Shown here piece after piece: positions 47,605 through 57,299 of a DNA stretch of 64,000 nucleotides (positions are counted from its first letter, which is position 1; the number at the start of each line of letters is the position of its first letter). A program made the translations under genes and the position numbers. This stretch comes from Populus alba (taxonomy: Eukaryota > Streptophyta > Magnoliopsida > Malpighiales > Salicaceae), in assembly GCF_005239225.2 (NCBI RefSeq), contig NC_133297.1, positions 6,828,392 through 6,892,391 of the forward strand. The letters are read 5' to 3'. The notes beneath the pieces were generated by a model. It was not told the DNA's origin, searched no databases, and worked only from the letters and a program-made list of their open reading frames with translations.

Positions 47605-50139
47605 TTTAGCTTGGATATAATTCATGGACATAGCAGAGACCTAATTACAAATATATTTGGATTTATGGAACGCTGAAATACCAAGAAGATATTGCTAAGA
47701 ATATTGGAATCTGATTTTTCGATGAGGGCTGCTATCACTTTCTAGGCTGATCCGTTGAAGGCCTCGTCTAGCTCAGTTAGAGTCTTACTTCAAATCATTT
47801 CTTTGTTTCTCATCGGACACCAATTGAGTTTTGTATAGTGCGCAGGAGCCCCTGGATTCATTATAAAGGCAACTAAATGCAGCATAATGTCCGTTCCAAA
47901 AGCTATTTTGAGTACAATTTAAACCGGTTTTCAAACACTATGGTGATGTGTCTCCAGTACACTAAACATCAGAAAACAAACACTATCGTGTCAGTGCATG
48001 AAATCAAGTACAGATGTGAAGCCCCCCGATGAACCCTAAAAAATTACAAAAAGGAAAATGATTTGACGCAATCATCATGGAGCCGCCGGTAATCATTTAA
48101 AATGATGATGTAAACGTACGTTCGCCTCCCTAATATAACCTTTTAGCATTCTTAAAAAAAAAAAAAAAAAAAATTTTAGAAAACTCCTTTTTCTTTCTAA
48201 AATGTGATGTCTTCTATTTTATCTCTATTACGAGAGGTGTGGTCCCCATTTTAATAGATTAATTAATTAATAAACACAGGTAAATCAATGATGGGAGCGA
48301 AGGGAACGGTATTAGTGACATGACAATAATACAATGGCGTGACTACAAAATCCCCATTTTAATAGAGTTTCCCAAACAAGTCCCCAAAGAACAGGCAGGA
48401 GGGAGGAGTGCAATTAAAACAAGAAACTGAATATAGTAGTTAGGGAAAATTATCCTGGCAATTATGTCAAAATTACAGGTTCAGTTTTAAAAACTATATA
48501 TATATATATATATTAATTCTTAGATTAATGGAGAGTTTTTTAGATATTATTTTTTAAAATCTCATTTAATTTTGACTTTGCTCTGAACAAATTTTTTAAT
48601 TTTGTTTGTTAACTTTGCTGCAATTGTTTATTTTGTTGTCAATGATTAAATAAAAAAAATATTTAATTGAGTTCATGTCCCGTGCTCGTGCTTCTAAATC
48701 AATTTAATATGATATGTTTTTAATATTTTTTTTAAAAGTTTTTAAAATAGCATTTTTTTTAAAAAAATAATCAATTCATGTTTTACTCTAATCTTCCATT
48801 ATACTTTTGATACATCAAGTCAATGAATTATGTCAAATCAAGCTCTTAATTGTTTAATTTAAAATTAAAGTCAAGTAAAGATTTTTAATAAAAATATTTA
48901 AAAAATAATCAACAGAGTTAGATTAATGGTATTCACCGTCCGTCCGTGATAATAAATAAAAATCATATTATTTTTATGTTTTTTTTAGTATACTTCCATT
49001 AAAATTATTATAATTTTGAATTTTAGACAATGATTATGATTTTTTTTAGTTATAAAACACGTTTAGGTATTTTTTATATTAAAAAACAAAAACCATTCAC
49101 AGCATACCGCGGGCCTAAACTAGAAGCTTGTGGTATTTAATTTGTTTTGTCGCTATTGCATATCATTACTCATCATCATCAAGGGTCTAGATTTCCAACG
49201 CCTGGCGATTGGTTTCCAAATTCCCAGTTGATCATCGAATATTAATAATTTACTTTGTCGTTTATTTGGAAAGATAACATTTTTAAATCGTTGATGAACT
49301 GGTGTTGATGGATCAGGCACGGCAACTACTAATTGGTTTTTGGTGAATTTTTAATTGTATAATTTCGGAGACATGCACGCGCAATTCTTAGGCAGGCTTT
49401 ATTTTTAAAGTAAATTATAATAATTATTTTTTATTTAAAAAAATTATTTTAAAAATTAATACATTAAAATAATCTAAAAATATTTAATATTTTTAAATAA
49501 AAAAAATTAAAAAAATCACAAAAACACAATTTGCACCGCAACCTATGAAAAATGATTTTATTAAATACTCAATTTTAGTCGCTCCATCCGAATGTTATTT
49601 TTGTCTCTGCTTAAGTTTCACTAAAATGTAAAAAAAAAAAAAAAAAAAAACATGTTTCAACAAATAAAACAATCTAACCTTTTGCAGAGGACTGGGACAC
49701 GGGAAGAGAAGAGGTGGCCCAAAAAAAGGGAAGAAAACAACAAGAATCTCAGCAAAACGAAAAGTCAGTCTTCTCATTGCATACAAGCGAGCACTCTCGT
49801 GTCCTTTGTATTGGTAAAGATGTTTTGGGTTAGGCTTTTGTCGTCTGCCTCAATCAACATGCGAGCTGAAGGAAAAATACAGAACATGAAAAACACAAAA
49901 TTCCCAGCTTTCCCTACCTTCCACATCACCTAGGGCAACTAGTTTCTGCTGAGTGAAACGACTAACAAAACTTTCATCCGCACAGGGTTGATGCAGGGCC
50001 GTGAAACTGAGTTGGAGGGCTTGCCGTCGATATCCTCCATGGCTCATCGAAAGCTAGTTTATGTTTCTTCTCACGTTTCTTTTTAGTTGAAGTTGAACTC
50101 TAATTTACCAAATTATGAAATACCTAATCACCAATTTGG
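47605..50139. other. Flank of the decayed UGT and AT-rich spacer
   Basis: 47,605-47,900 is the old upstream flank of the decayed UGT, and parts of it recur at 50,250-50,370 and 55,345-55,620. 48,000-48,170 recurs at 55,020-55,205 ('aattacaaaaaggaaaatga', 'aatataaccttttagcattc'). The remainder is AT-rich and includes a dispersed repeat at 49,395-49,545. Frames around 49,595-50,047 are not recognised. Confidence 0.6.
49395..49545. repeat. AT-rich dispersed repeat, copy 11
   Basis: It has 'attattttttatttaaaaaa', 'attaatacattaaaataatc' and the tail 'acacaatttgcaccgcaacc'. It is a diverged, short member of the family. Confidence 0.45.
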
Positions 50140-50189
50140 CCAATCTTCAAGCTTTGAAAGGAGCCTTACGTTTTATATTTCAAGTTTCA

Positions 50190-50247
50190 ACCAGTGAAAT
50201 GGGCTGGCAGTCGATGGAAAGATGACTGCATGAAGATCTTTAGCCAT
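50190..50247 (-). pseudogene. 5'-end relic of a second UGT type
   Basis: Reading down from 50,247, the minus strand gives MAKDLHAVIFPSTASP. This matches the start of the decayed UGT at 47,604 (MAKDLHVVVLPRTAPW), not the intact neighbour (MAEKLH). The similarity fades after about 15 codons. It is the remnant of a MAKDLH-type gene that once lay immediately 3' of this UGT. Confidence 0.75.
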
Positions 50248-50401
50248 TTTACTAGGGATATTGGAATCGGATTTTTCGTTAAGGGCTACAATCCTATTTC
50301 ATTATACAGATTAATGAATTCATTATAAAGGCATCTAAATGCCGCATAATGTACATTCAAATGGCTATTTTGAAGAGGTTTCTTGACCAAAAACAAACTG
50401 T

Positions 50402-50407
50402 TTTATT
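50402..50407 (-). terminator. Candidate poly(A) signal of UGT copy A
   Basis: AATAAA on the minus strand lies about 100 bases after the stop codon at 50,510. The same signal in copy B (55,672-55,677) lies only about 15 bases after that copy's stop. Confidence 0.5.
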
Positions 50408-50509
50408 CCATACATGAATACTCGAGAACATGAAGCACCTAAATAAAATCTCAAGCAGGGGTGATGATCAACTCTGGCTTGCGAGTTGTGACCATGTCCT
50501 TCAAACATT

Positions 50510-51910
50510 TCATTTCTTCTTTTTGAGAAAATCAACAAACTTACCAATATAGTAATCCTGATGCAACTTCTGGTTTCCGAAAATCGCAGCAGCTTCACTT
50601 GCTTTCTCCCTCAAGCCTTTTCCTTCCTCGGATACCATTGCGAGTTTCAGAGCCTCGGCTACACCATCCCGGGTAAACGACCCATCTTCCCCTCTCTGTA
50701 CTTCCACACCTAAACCCTTCTCAACCAAATACCTTGCACACAAAGGTTGGTCGATGATGAATGGCAAGAGAATAAGGGTGTGACCAAACTGCAAAGTTTC
50801 AATAATAGAACCCCACCCAGAGTGAAATAATGATCCCCCGACTGATGGATGACCCAAGATTTCCATCTGTGGCGCCCATCCCATGCAAACAATCCCTCTA
50901 TTAGATGTCCTTTCACCGAATCCTGAAGGCAGAGCATCAAGATCATCGTTGGCCCAACCGGGTTTTCGTAATGCCCACAGAAATGGCAATCCAGATAACT
51001 CTAGCCCGTGAGCAATCTCATATACTTGATCTCTGGTCAGCTTATACTCGCTACCAAACCCTACAAACACAACGGACTTCGGCTTTTGGTCATCAAGCCA
51101 TTTAAAGATTTCACCCCACCTCCCATCAGTGAATTCCTTTCTTTCTGGCTTCTCCTGTGGCAACAAACCTACAGGGATCACGGGTTTTCCTACCAGCCTT
51201 TCAAATAGATTCAAGTAGTCTCCTTCGAACTCGGCACAGCTGCGTACCGCGAAAGCTTGGCATCCATGGAGTATCTTGGAGACCCTTTCACCATCCGTGA
51301 TCCCAGAAGCATTTCCTGTATAAATCCATTCAAAAACTACAGCAGCCTCATGGTTTCGATAAGCTACCGAGGAGGGAAAGTCAACCCACTCTGGTTTCGA
51401 TGTCATACTCGTCCCTGACGGCCTAAGTCTTTTTTGACCATCGCCAACTAAGCACTCTGGGTGCCCAAGAAACACATATGCAACAGCAGAGAAAACAGAG
51501 AAATGAATAAGAGGAACTTTGTTTTCTCTAGCAATATCTACCATCCAATAAGGAATCATGTCAATGATTATCCAGTCTGGAAGTTGATCGGCGATGAACT
51601 GCTTCAAGGGGTGCTGCAGGAGATCATATGCAGTTTTCAGGTACTCGATTTTCTCTGCAGGAATGTCAACCGTGGCCTCTCCATCTTCTGGCAAGATATC
51701 ACTGTCTAAGCTTGGAAGTGGAAAGTCTACGAATTTCACCAAGTCTGCTAGACTTGGAGGAATTTTAGGGAGTCTTTTGGTGTTTCTTGGGGTTGAAACA
51801 AAGGAGACTTTGATTCCAGCTTTGGCTAAATCTATGGAAAGTTGAAAGAAAGGTATCATATGGCCAAAGGCAATCCATGGAAGCATCACTATGTGAAGTT
51901 TCTCTGCCAT
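50510..51910 (-). CDS. UDP-glycosyltransferase, UGT91-type (copy A)
   Basis: A single exon encodes 466 aa, typical for family 1 UGTs of the UGT91/79 clade. Many members add a sugar to the sugar of a flavonoid, terpenoid or saponin glycoside, and 'soyasaponin III rhamnosyltransferase-like' is a common annotation. The N-terminal acceptor domain has catalytic H17 in 'PWIAFGHMIPFF' and a candidate partner D117 ('WIIID'). The PSPG sugar-donor box runs from W345 to Q388, exactly 44 residues, ending DQ. Within it the usual HCGWNS is HSGWGS. Residue 391 is C where copy B and most relatives have N ('NARYLVEKG'). The acceptor and donor sugar cannot be read from sequence. The start at 51,910 gives the standard N-terminus, and a TATA-like box sits about 100 bases upstream. 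It is about 96% identical to the copy at 55,691-57,184. Confidence 0.92.
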   Translation of the reverse strand: MAEKLHIVMLPWIAFGHMIPFFQLSIDLAKAGIKVSFVSTPRNTKRLPKIPPSLADLVKFVDFPLPSLDSDILPEDGEATVDIPAEKIEYLKTAYDLLQHPLKQFIADQLPDWIIIDMIPYWMVDIARENKVPLIHFSVFSAVAYVFLGHPECLVGDGQKRLRPSGTSMTSKPEWVDFPSSVAYRNHEAAVVFEWIYTGNASGITDGERVSKILHGCQAFAVRSCAEFEGDYLNLFERLVGKPVIPVGLLPQEKPERKEFTDGRWGEIFKWLDDQKPKSVVFVGFGSEYKLTRDQVYEIAHGLELSGLPFLWALRKPGWANDDLDALPSGFGERTSNRGIVCMGWAPQMEILGHPSVGGSLFHSGWGSIIETLQFGHTLILLPFIIDQPLCARYLVEKGLGVEVQRGEDGSFTRDGVAEALKLAMVSEEGKGLREKASEAAAIFGNQKLHQDYYIGKFVDFLKKKK

Positions 51911-52007
51911 TAATTCAAGGTATGGAGAAAAGGAAGATTTCCCAGGCTAGGAATTAGGGCAAACCTGTATGAATTTTAGAGTATTGAGAAAGGAGGTTTA
52001 AGATCAG

Positions 52008-52014
52008 TATATAT
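52008..52014 (-). promoter_or_regulatory. TATA box of UGT copy A
   Basis: TATATA about 100 bases upstream of the start codon. The surrounding ~130 bases are nearly identical upstream of copy B (TATA at 57,281-57,287), so both promoters were duplicated. Confidence 0.6.
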
Positions 52015-52029
52015 GGACTGAATACAAGA

Positions 52030-53774
52030 GCCAATTAGGACGGACAGTAAGCAGATTTCAATGAAAAAAGCAAAACCTAATCAGCTTGTCTGGAGATTAA
52101 CGAGTGAATCTTCCAGGGACTTCGATGATTTTTAGGGTGCTAGTTTTTTATTATCCAACTTACGTAGTTTTTTTTCTAACTGACTATTACCTTTAAAAAT
52201 AAGAAGGATAACTTACTACTTAGAAATTAAAATGCATGTCCTTTTAAAAAAATCCAAGATGCGTCTTGACTTTGAAGAGCAAGCCAGTGCACTTGCCTTA
52301 AAAAAAAAAAAAAAAAGCAGGGGAGGACATCTTCTCTCTTGCAATAATTTTCATCCACCTATGATGGCCGCAGAATCGATATTTAATTTTTTTACTTTAA
52401 AATATTCCATGTAAAAACATCACAAACCTCCGTAACTCCAAAACATATTTTAATTAGTTGATAAACTCAAAATTAAATTAAACTAAAATAAACTTGTTAA
52501 ATTGCTATACTCAAATCATCTATATGTGAAGGGTGATCTTAACAATTGAAAGTGAGCCTAAACTTTTCAAAGAGCAAAACCTTGTCTGGAGATTAACGAG
52601 TGAATCTTTCAGGGACTTCAATGATTTTTAAATTTCACATGGAAAGCACTTCCGATATTTAAAGAGCCAGGGGGGCAACCATGCTGATTTTTCTTCTTTA
52701 AAAGTTATATTGTCGTGAAGCGCAAATCATTTAATTATTTAATATCTAATGATAATTTATACAAAGAAATTATTATGCATAAAGTATTAAGTTTTTTTAT
52801 TATGTGACTTACATTTTCATCAAACCCTTCTTTCCAAGACAAACCCAACTCTATGATTAATAGCCTTTTTATAGCTGTAATGTGGTTGGCTAAACTTTAT
52901 CTTTCTTTCTTTCTTTTTTTAATAATTTTTCTCTCTCTCTCAATATTTAGAAATTGAAACATGAAAAAAAAAAAGTTTTGTGCCAAAATACAAAAAGCTA
53001 AAACTACAAAGACCAAAATATGAAAGAAAACAATTAAGGAACAAAGTATATATTTTTTTCATGTCCCAAATGCATGTCCTTTAAAAAAAAAAAGTCCAGT
53101 GCAGATGCGTCTTGATTGATCTATTTTTTTTCTTTTTCTTCAAAATAAAAAATCTCAATCTCAGCATAAACCTCATAAACTGTGTTAAATTCTATCTCTT
53201 TTCTGAGGCTCAAAACCATCTGGCTGAAAATTTCCTCTTTCCTCTTTCTGTTCGGCTTTATTAATTATTAGGGATTGAAATATAAAAAAATAAAGTTTTA
53301 TAACCAAGATTTTAACTCTTAAAACTATAAGGATTAAAGTGTAAAAAGATGCGCCTTATAAACAGTGCTGATGAATAATGAATGAATATTGTTTTGTGCA
53401 TGCATTAAAAGCGTGGCTTTATTTTAATATATATAATATATATATATATATTATATTAGTTTTTAATTTAATTTGGCCAATCTTTAGGCTTTGAAGTTTG
53501 ATGCACCAATTACGGTTGTATATTATATTATATTCTAGGAATGTTGTCAATGATGAGAAGTAAAGTGGGCCTTATCTTTTATATTTCATATTTCCACCTG
53601 TGAAGCTGGCTAGCAATAGCAGGGTGGTGGTACGGTGTGATTCGTGAGAGGAGAGGAGCCGGCTCACGAGATAAAAATGCCAACCCCAAAAAACGAGGTA
53701 AAATAGGAACCACTAATTGTTTTCCAGTAGAAGAGAGACATTTTTCCTTCAACACCACGTGAAAAAAATAATCA
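52030..53774. other. Upstream flank of UGT copy A, mosaic of duplicated blocks
   Basis: No gene. The motif 'gtctggagattaacgagtga' occurs at about 52,090 and again at about 52,585, and once in copy B at about 57,355, so this flank itself contains an internal duplication. From 53,465 a segment ('tttggccaatctttaggctt') resembles the sequence at 50,135, the left edge of the duplicated unit. Confidence 0.6.
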
Positions 53775-53965
53775 TGACACCGGTAATAATTATTTTTTTA
53801 AAATATATATTAAAATTATTATAAAAAATAAAAATTATTTGTGACATCAATGTATTAAAAAAATTTAAATTCACTAAAAAAATATTTTGAAGTAAGAAAA
53901 GATAAATAAAATTTATTTTATTTTAAAAATATTTAAAAATATAAAAATAAATGAGATATTAGTAT
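53775..53965. repeat. AT-rich dispersed repeat, copy 12
   Basis: It starts near 'gacaccggtaataattattt' and contains 'gtgacatcaatgtattaaaa'. A related copy occupies the equivalent position in copy B (60,630-60,800), so the insertion predates the duplication. Confidence 0.55.
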
Positions 53966-54600
53966 ACTACTTTTGCAATTAACAAATTTGATTTTTGCTC
54001 CTTACATAACCAAGCTTCCTCGAGTATTTAAATATACAAAGTTCTATACATGTTTTATAAGGATTAAGAAAATAAAATAATTCAATTTCTAGAAAAAAAA
54101 AAAGAAAGATGATATTGACAAAAAAAAGAAGAAAAAAAATAATTTAAAAAAAAAAGATTGAGATTGGAGCTATAATAATGATACTCTAAATATTATTCAT
54201 GGGAAGCCTACTTCTATTGATCATATGTTAACAAATAAGCATGTCATAACTTTAAATGGCATGTGTGGTCATCACAATGTCGTTTATTTACTAAATGTAT
54301 GGATAATTTTATGATTTTAACACTACAAATAATTTTTAGCTATTAAATAAAATATAATTACAAGCTTGTAAATAATATAATATTTTTTGTTGATTTTTTT
54401 TTTATGGTGTCATGTAAAGTGCCATGAGCTATAAAGTTCATAATATTTATGTAATTTTCAAAACAATAAAGATAACTTACACAGATCCACATTACATTAT
54501 GTTTAATTTTTATCAAATAAATAGGGATGATGAGATTCAAATTCGTGACCACTTGGTTATCAAGGTCATGATACCATGTTTCAAAGAATCTTCTCAGCTC

Positions 54601-55229
54601 AATATTTTAAGTTGTTAAATAGAGGTTTTAAAATATAATTTATATTATTCTTTAACAAACAACACCTCTTAGCATCTCTCCAAGCTCTCCTCTCTTTCTC
54701 TCTCAAAAAAAAGAAATGTGAATTAAAATAAATAAAAATAAATTAAATTGGATTAATCCATGAAAAAACAAAAAAAGCCCCCAACACAACCTGGCTTTAA
54801 AACATTTTAAGGGTAAAAATTGTAATTATACTATAAAATGCTATTAAAGTACAAGGTAAGATTAATATGGTTATTGAAAGTGTATAGTTTAAAATGTTTT
54901 TTTATTTAAAAATATATTAAAATAATATTTTTTATTTTTTATCCAAGGTAAGTTTTCAGTGAAAAGAAAAAAGAGTGACGGGGATCTTTATCATGCATGA
55001 ATATTGCACACTGAAATCCAGTACAGATGTAAAGCCAACGGCCAGTCCAAATGAAATAAATGGGGATTTTGTGTTTTTGGACTGATGGACCAAGGAAAAT
55101 TACAAAAAGGAAAATGAGTTGATGCAATCATGCATGGAGCCCGCGAAAATCATTTAAAATGATGGTGTAAACGTTCGCCTCCCAAATATAACCTTTTAGC
55201 ATTCTTCAAAAAAAAAAAAAAACTAATTG
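54601..55229. other. Spacer between duplication copies
   Basis: AT-rich and no gene seen. The segment 55,020-55,205 repeats 48,000-48,170, which lies upstream of the decayed UGT. Confidence 0.55.
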
Positions 55230-55299
55230 TTGTTAATGATTAGAAGTGAAGTGAGCCTTATGTTTTATATTTCAAGTTTCAACCGAGCTGTGAAATGGA

Positions 55300-55343
55300 T
55301 CGGCAGTCCGTTAAAAGATGACTGCGTAAAGATCTTTAGCCAT
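55300..55343 (-). pseudogene. 5'-end relic of a second UGT type (copy B)
   Basis: From 55,343 the minus strand reads MAKDLYAVIF followed at once by a stop. It is equivalent to the relic at 50,247 and similar to the start of the decayed UGT at 47,604. It lies immediately 3' of the intact UGT, as in copy A. Confidence 0.7.
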
Positions 55344-55690
55344 TTCAGGTGGGATATATAGAATTGAAGGACACCGCAAAGACCTAATTATAAATATATA
55401 GAACACTGAAATACCAAGAAGATTTATTACAATCCCATTCCAGGCTGAACCGCTGACGGTCTAAACTAGCTCAGCTAGAAATGAAGTCTTTTATTTCACA
55501 TCTTTTCTCTCTGTTTCTCATCGGACACCATGGTTTGCAGATTAACGCAGTGCGCAGATGCCCATGAATTTATTATAAAGGCAGCTAAATGCTGCATAGT
55601 ACTGTACATTCAAATAGCTATTTTGAAGAGGTTTCTTTCTTTTTTTTTTTTTAAAAAAGAAAGAAACTGTTTTATTCCACACATGAATAC

Positions 55691-57184
55691 TCAAGAACAT
55701 GAAGCACCTAAATAAAATCTCAAGCATGGGTGATGATCAAATCTGGCTTGCGAGAACTTTGTGACCATGTCCTTCAAACATTTCATTTCTTCTTTTTCGA
55801 GAAATTCAACAAACTTACCAATATAGTAATCCTGATGCAACTTCTGGTTTCCGAAAATCGCAGCAGCTTCACTTGCTTTCTCCCTCAAGCTTTTTCCTTC
55901 CTCGGATACCATAGCGAGTTTCAGAGCCTCGGCTACACCATCCCGGGTAAACGACCCATCTTCCCCTCTCTGTACTTCCACACCTAAACCCTTCTCAACC
56001 AAATACCTTGCATTCAAAGGTTGGTCGACGATGAATGGCAAGAGAATAAGGGTGTGACCAAACTGCAAAGTTTCAATAATAGAACCCCATCCAGAGTGAA
56101 ATAATGATCCCCCGATTGATGGATGACCCAAGATTTCCATCTGTGGCGCCCATCCCATGCAAACAATCCCTCTATCAGATGTCCTTTCACCGAATCCTGA
56201 AGGCAGAGCATCAAGATCATCGTTGGCCCAACCGGGTTTTCGTAATGCCCACAGAAATGGCAATCCAGATAACTCTAGCCCGTGAGCAATCTCATATACT
56301 TGATCTCTGGTCAGCTTATACTCGCTACCAAACCCTACAAACACAACGGACTTCGGCTTTTGGTCATCGAGCCATTTAAAGATTTCACCCCACCTCCCAT
56401 CAGTGAGTTCCTTTCTTTCTGGCTTCTCCTGTGGCAACAAACCTACAGGGATCACGGGTTTTCCTACCAGCCTTTCAAATAGATTCAAGTAGTCTCCTTC
56501 GAACTCGGCACAGCTGCGTACCGCGACAGCTTGGCATCCATGGAGTATCTTGGAGACCCTTTCACTATCCGTGATCCCAGAAGCATTTCCTGTATAAAGC
56601 CATTCAAAAACTACAGCAGCCTCATGGTTTCGATAAGCTACCGAGGAGGGAAAGTCAACCCACTCTGGTTTCGATGTCATACTCGTCCCTGACGGCCTAA
56701 GTCTTTTTTGACCATCGCCAACTAAGCACTCTGGGTGCCCAAGAAACACATATGCAACAGCAGAGAAAACAGAGAAATGAATAAGAGGAACTTTTTTTTC
56801 TCTAGCAATCTCTACCATCCAATAAGGAATCGCGTCAATGATTATCCAGTCTGGAAGTTGATCGGCGATGAACTGCTTCAAGGGGTGCTGCAGGAGATCA
56901 TATGCAATCTTCAGGTACTCGATTTTCTCGGCAGGAATGTCAACCGTGGCCTCTCCATCTTCTGGCAAGATATCATTGTCTAAGCTTGGTAGTGGAAACT
57001 CTACGAATTTCACCAAGTCTGCTAGACTTGGAGGAATTTTAGGGAGTCTTTTGATGTTTCTTGGGGTTGAAACAAAGGAGACTTTGATTCCAGCTTTGGC
57101 TAAATCGATGGAAAGTTGAAAGAAAGGTATCATATGGCCAAAGGCAATCCATGGAAGCATCACTATGTGAAGTTGCTCTGCCAT
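55691..57184 (-). CDS. UDP-glycosyltransferase, UGT91-type (copy B), C-terminally extended
   Basis: A single exon encodes 497 aa. Through residue 460 it differs from copy A at about 18 positions (roughly 96% identity), for example M118A, F220V, V357I and C391N. H17, D117 and the 44-residue PSPG box (from W345) are retained, again with HSGWGS. After 'GKFVEFLEKEEMK' the protein runs about 31 residues further than copy A because of a one-base length difference in the A-rich stretch near 55,795-55,800. The added tail ends 'LRFYLGASCS' and is the translated equivalent of copy A's 3' UTR. The poly(A) signal lies only about 15 bases after the stop. Promoter and leader are almost identical to those of copy A. 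The enzyme is likely active with the same substrate class; the effect of the tail is unknown. Confidence 0.92.
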   Translation of the reverse strand: MAEQLHIVMLPWIAFGHMIPFFQLSIDLAKAGIKVSFVSTPRNIKRLPKIPPSLADLVKFVEFPLPSLDNDILPEDGEATVDIPAEKIEYLKIAYDLLQHPLKQFIADQLPDWIIIDAIPYWMVEIAREKKVPLIHFSVFSAVAYVFLGHPECLVGDGQKRLRPSGTSMTSKPEWVDFPSSVAYRNHEAAVVFEWLYTGNASGITDSERVSKILHGCQAVAVRSCAEFEGDYLNLFERLVGKPVIPVGLLPQEKPERKELTDGRWGEIFKWLDDQKPKSVVFVGFGSEYKLTRDQVYEIAHGLELSGLPFLWALRKPGWANDDLDALPSGFGERTSDRGIVCMGWAPQMEILGHPSIGGSLFHSGWGSIIETLQFGHTLILLPFIVDQPLNARYLVEKGLGVEVQRGEDGSFTRDGVAEALKLAMVSEEGKSLREKASEAAAIFGNQKLHQDYYIGKFVEFLEKEEMKCLKDMVTKFSQARFDHHPCLRFYLGASCS

Positions 57185-57280
57185 TATTCAAGGTATGGAG
57201 AAAAAGAAGATTTCCCAGGCTAGGAATTAGGGCAAACCTGTATGAATTTTAGAGTATTGAGAAAGGAGGTTTAAGATCAG

Positions 57281-57287
57281 TATATAT
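57281..57287 (-). promoter_or_regulatory. TATA box of UGT copy B
   Basis: TATATA about 100 bases upstream of the start codon, in the same context as copy A. Confidence 0.6.
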
Positions 57288-57299
57288 GGACTGAATACA

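Larger units (their letters stand above)
50140..54600. repeat. Segmental tandem duplication, copy A
   Basis: This block contains the UGT gene at 50,510-51,910 and matches copy B (55,230-61,350) over the gene, its 3' flank and many stretches of its upstream flank. Examples are 52,560-52,680 vs 57,345-57,450, 52,220-52,370 vs 59,520-59,650, 53,270-53,400 vs 60,233-60,370 and 53,990-54,560 vs 60,820-61,330. Copy A is shorter because copy B holds extra DNA between these blocks. Confidence 0.85.

Noticed and set aside
49595..50047. Short frames between the decayed UGT and UGT copy A
   Set aside because: None aligns to UGTs or other families; they surround an A/T homopolymer and are probably chance frames.
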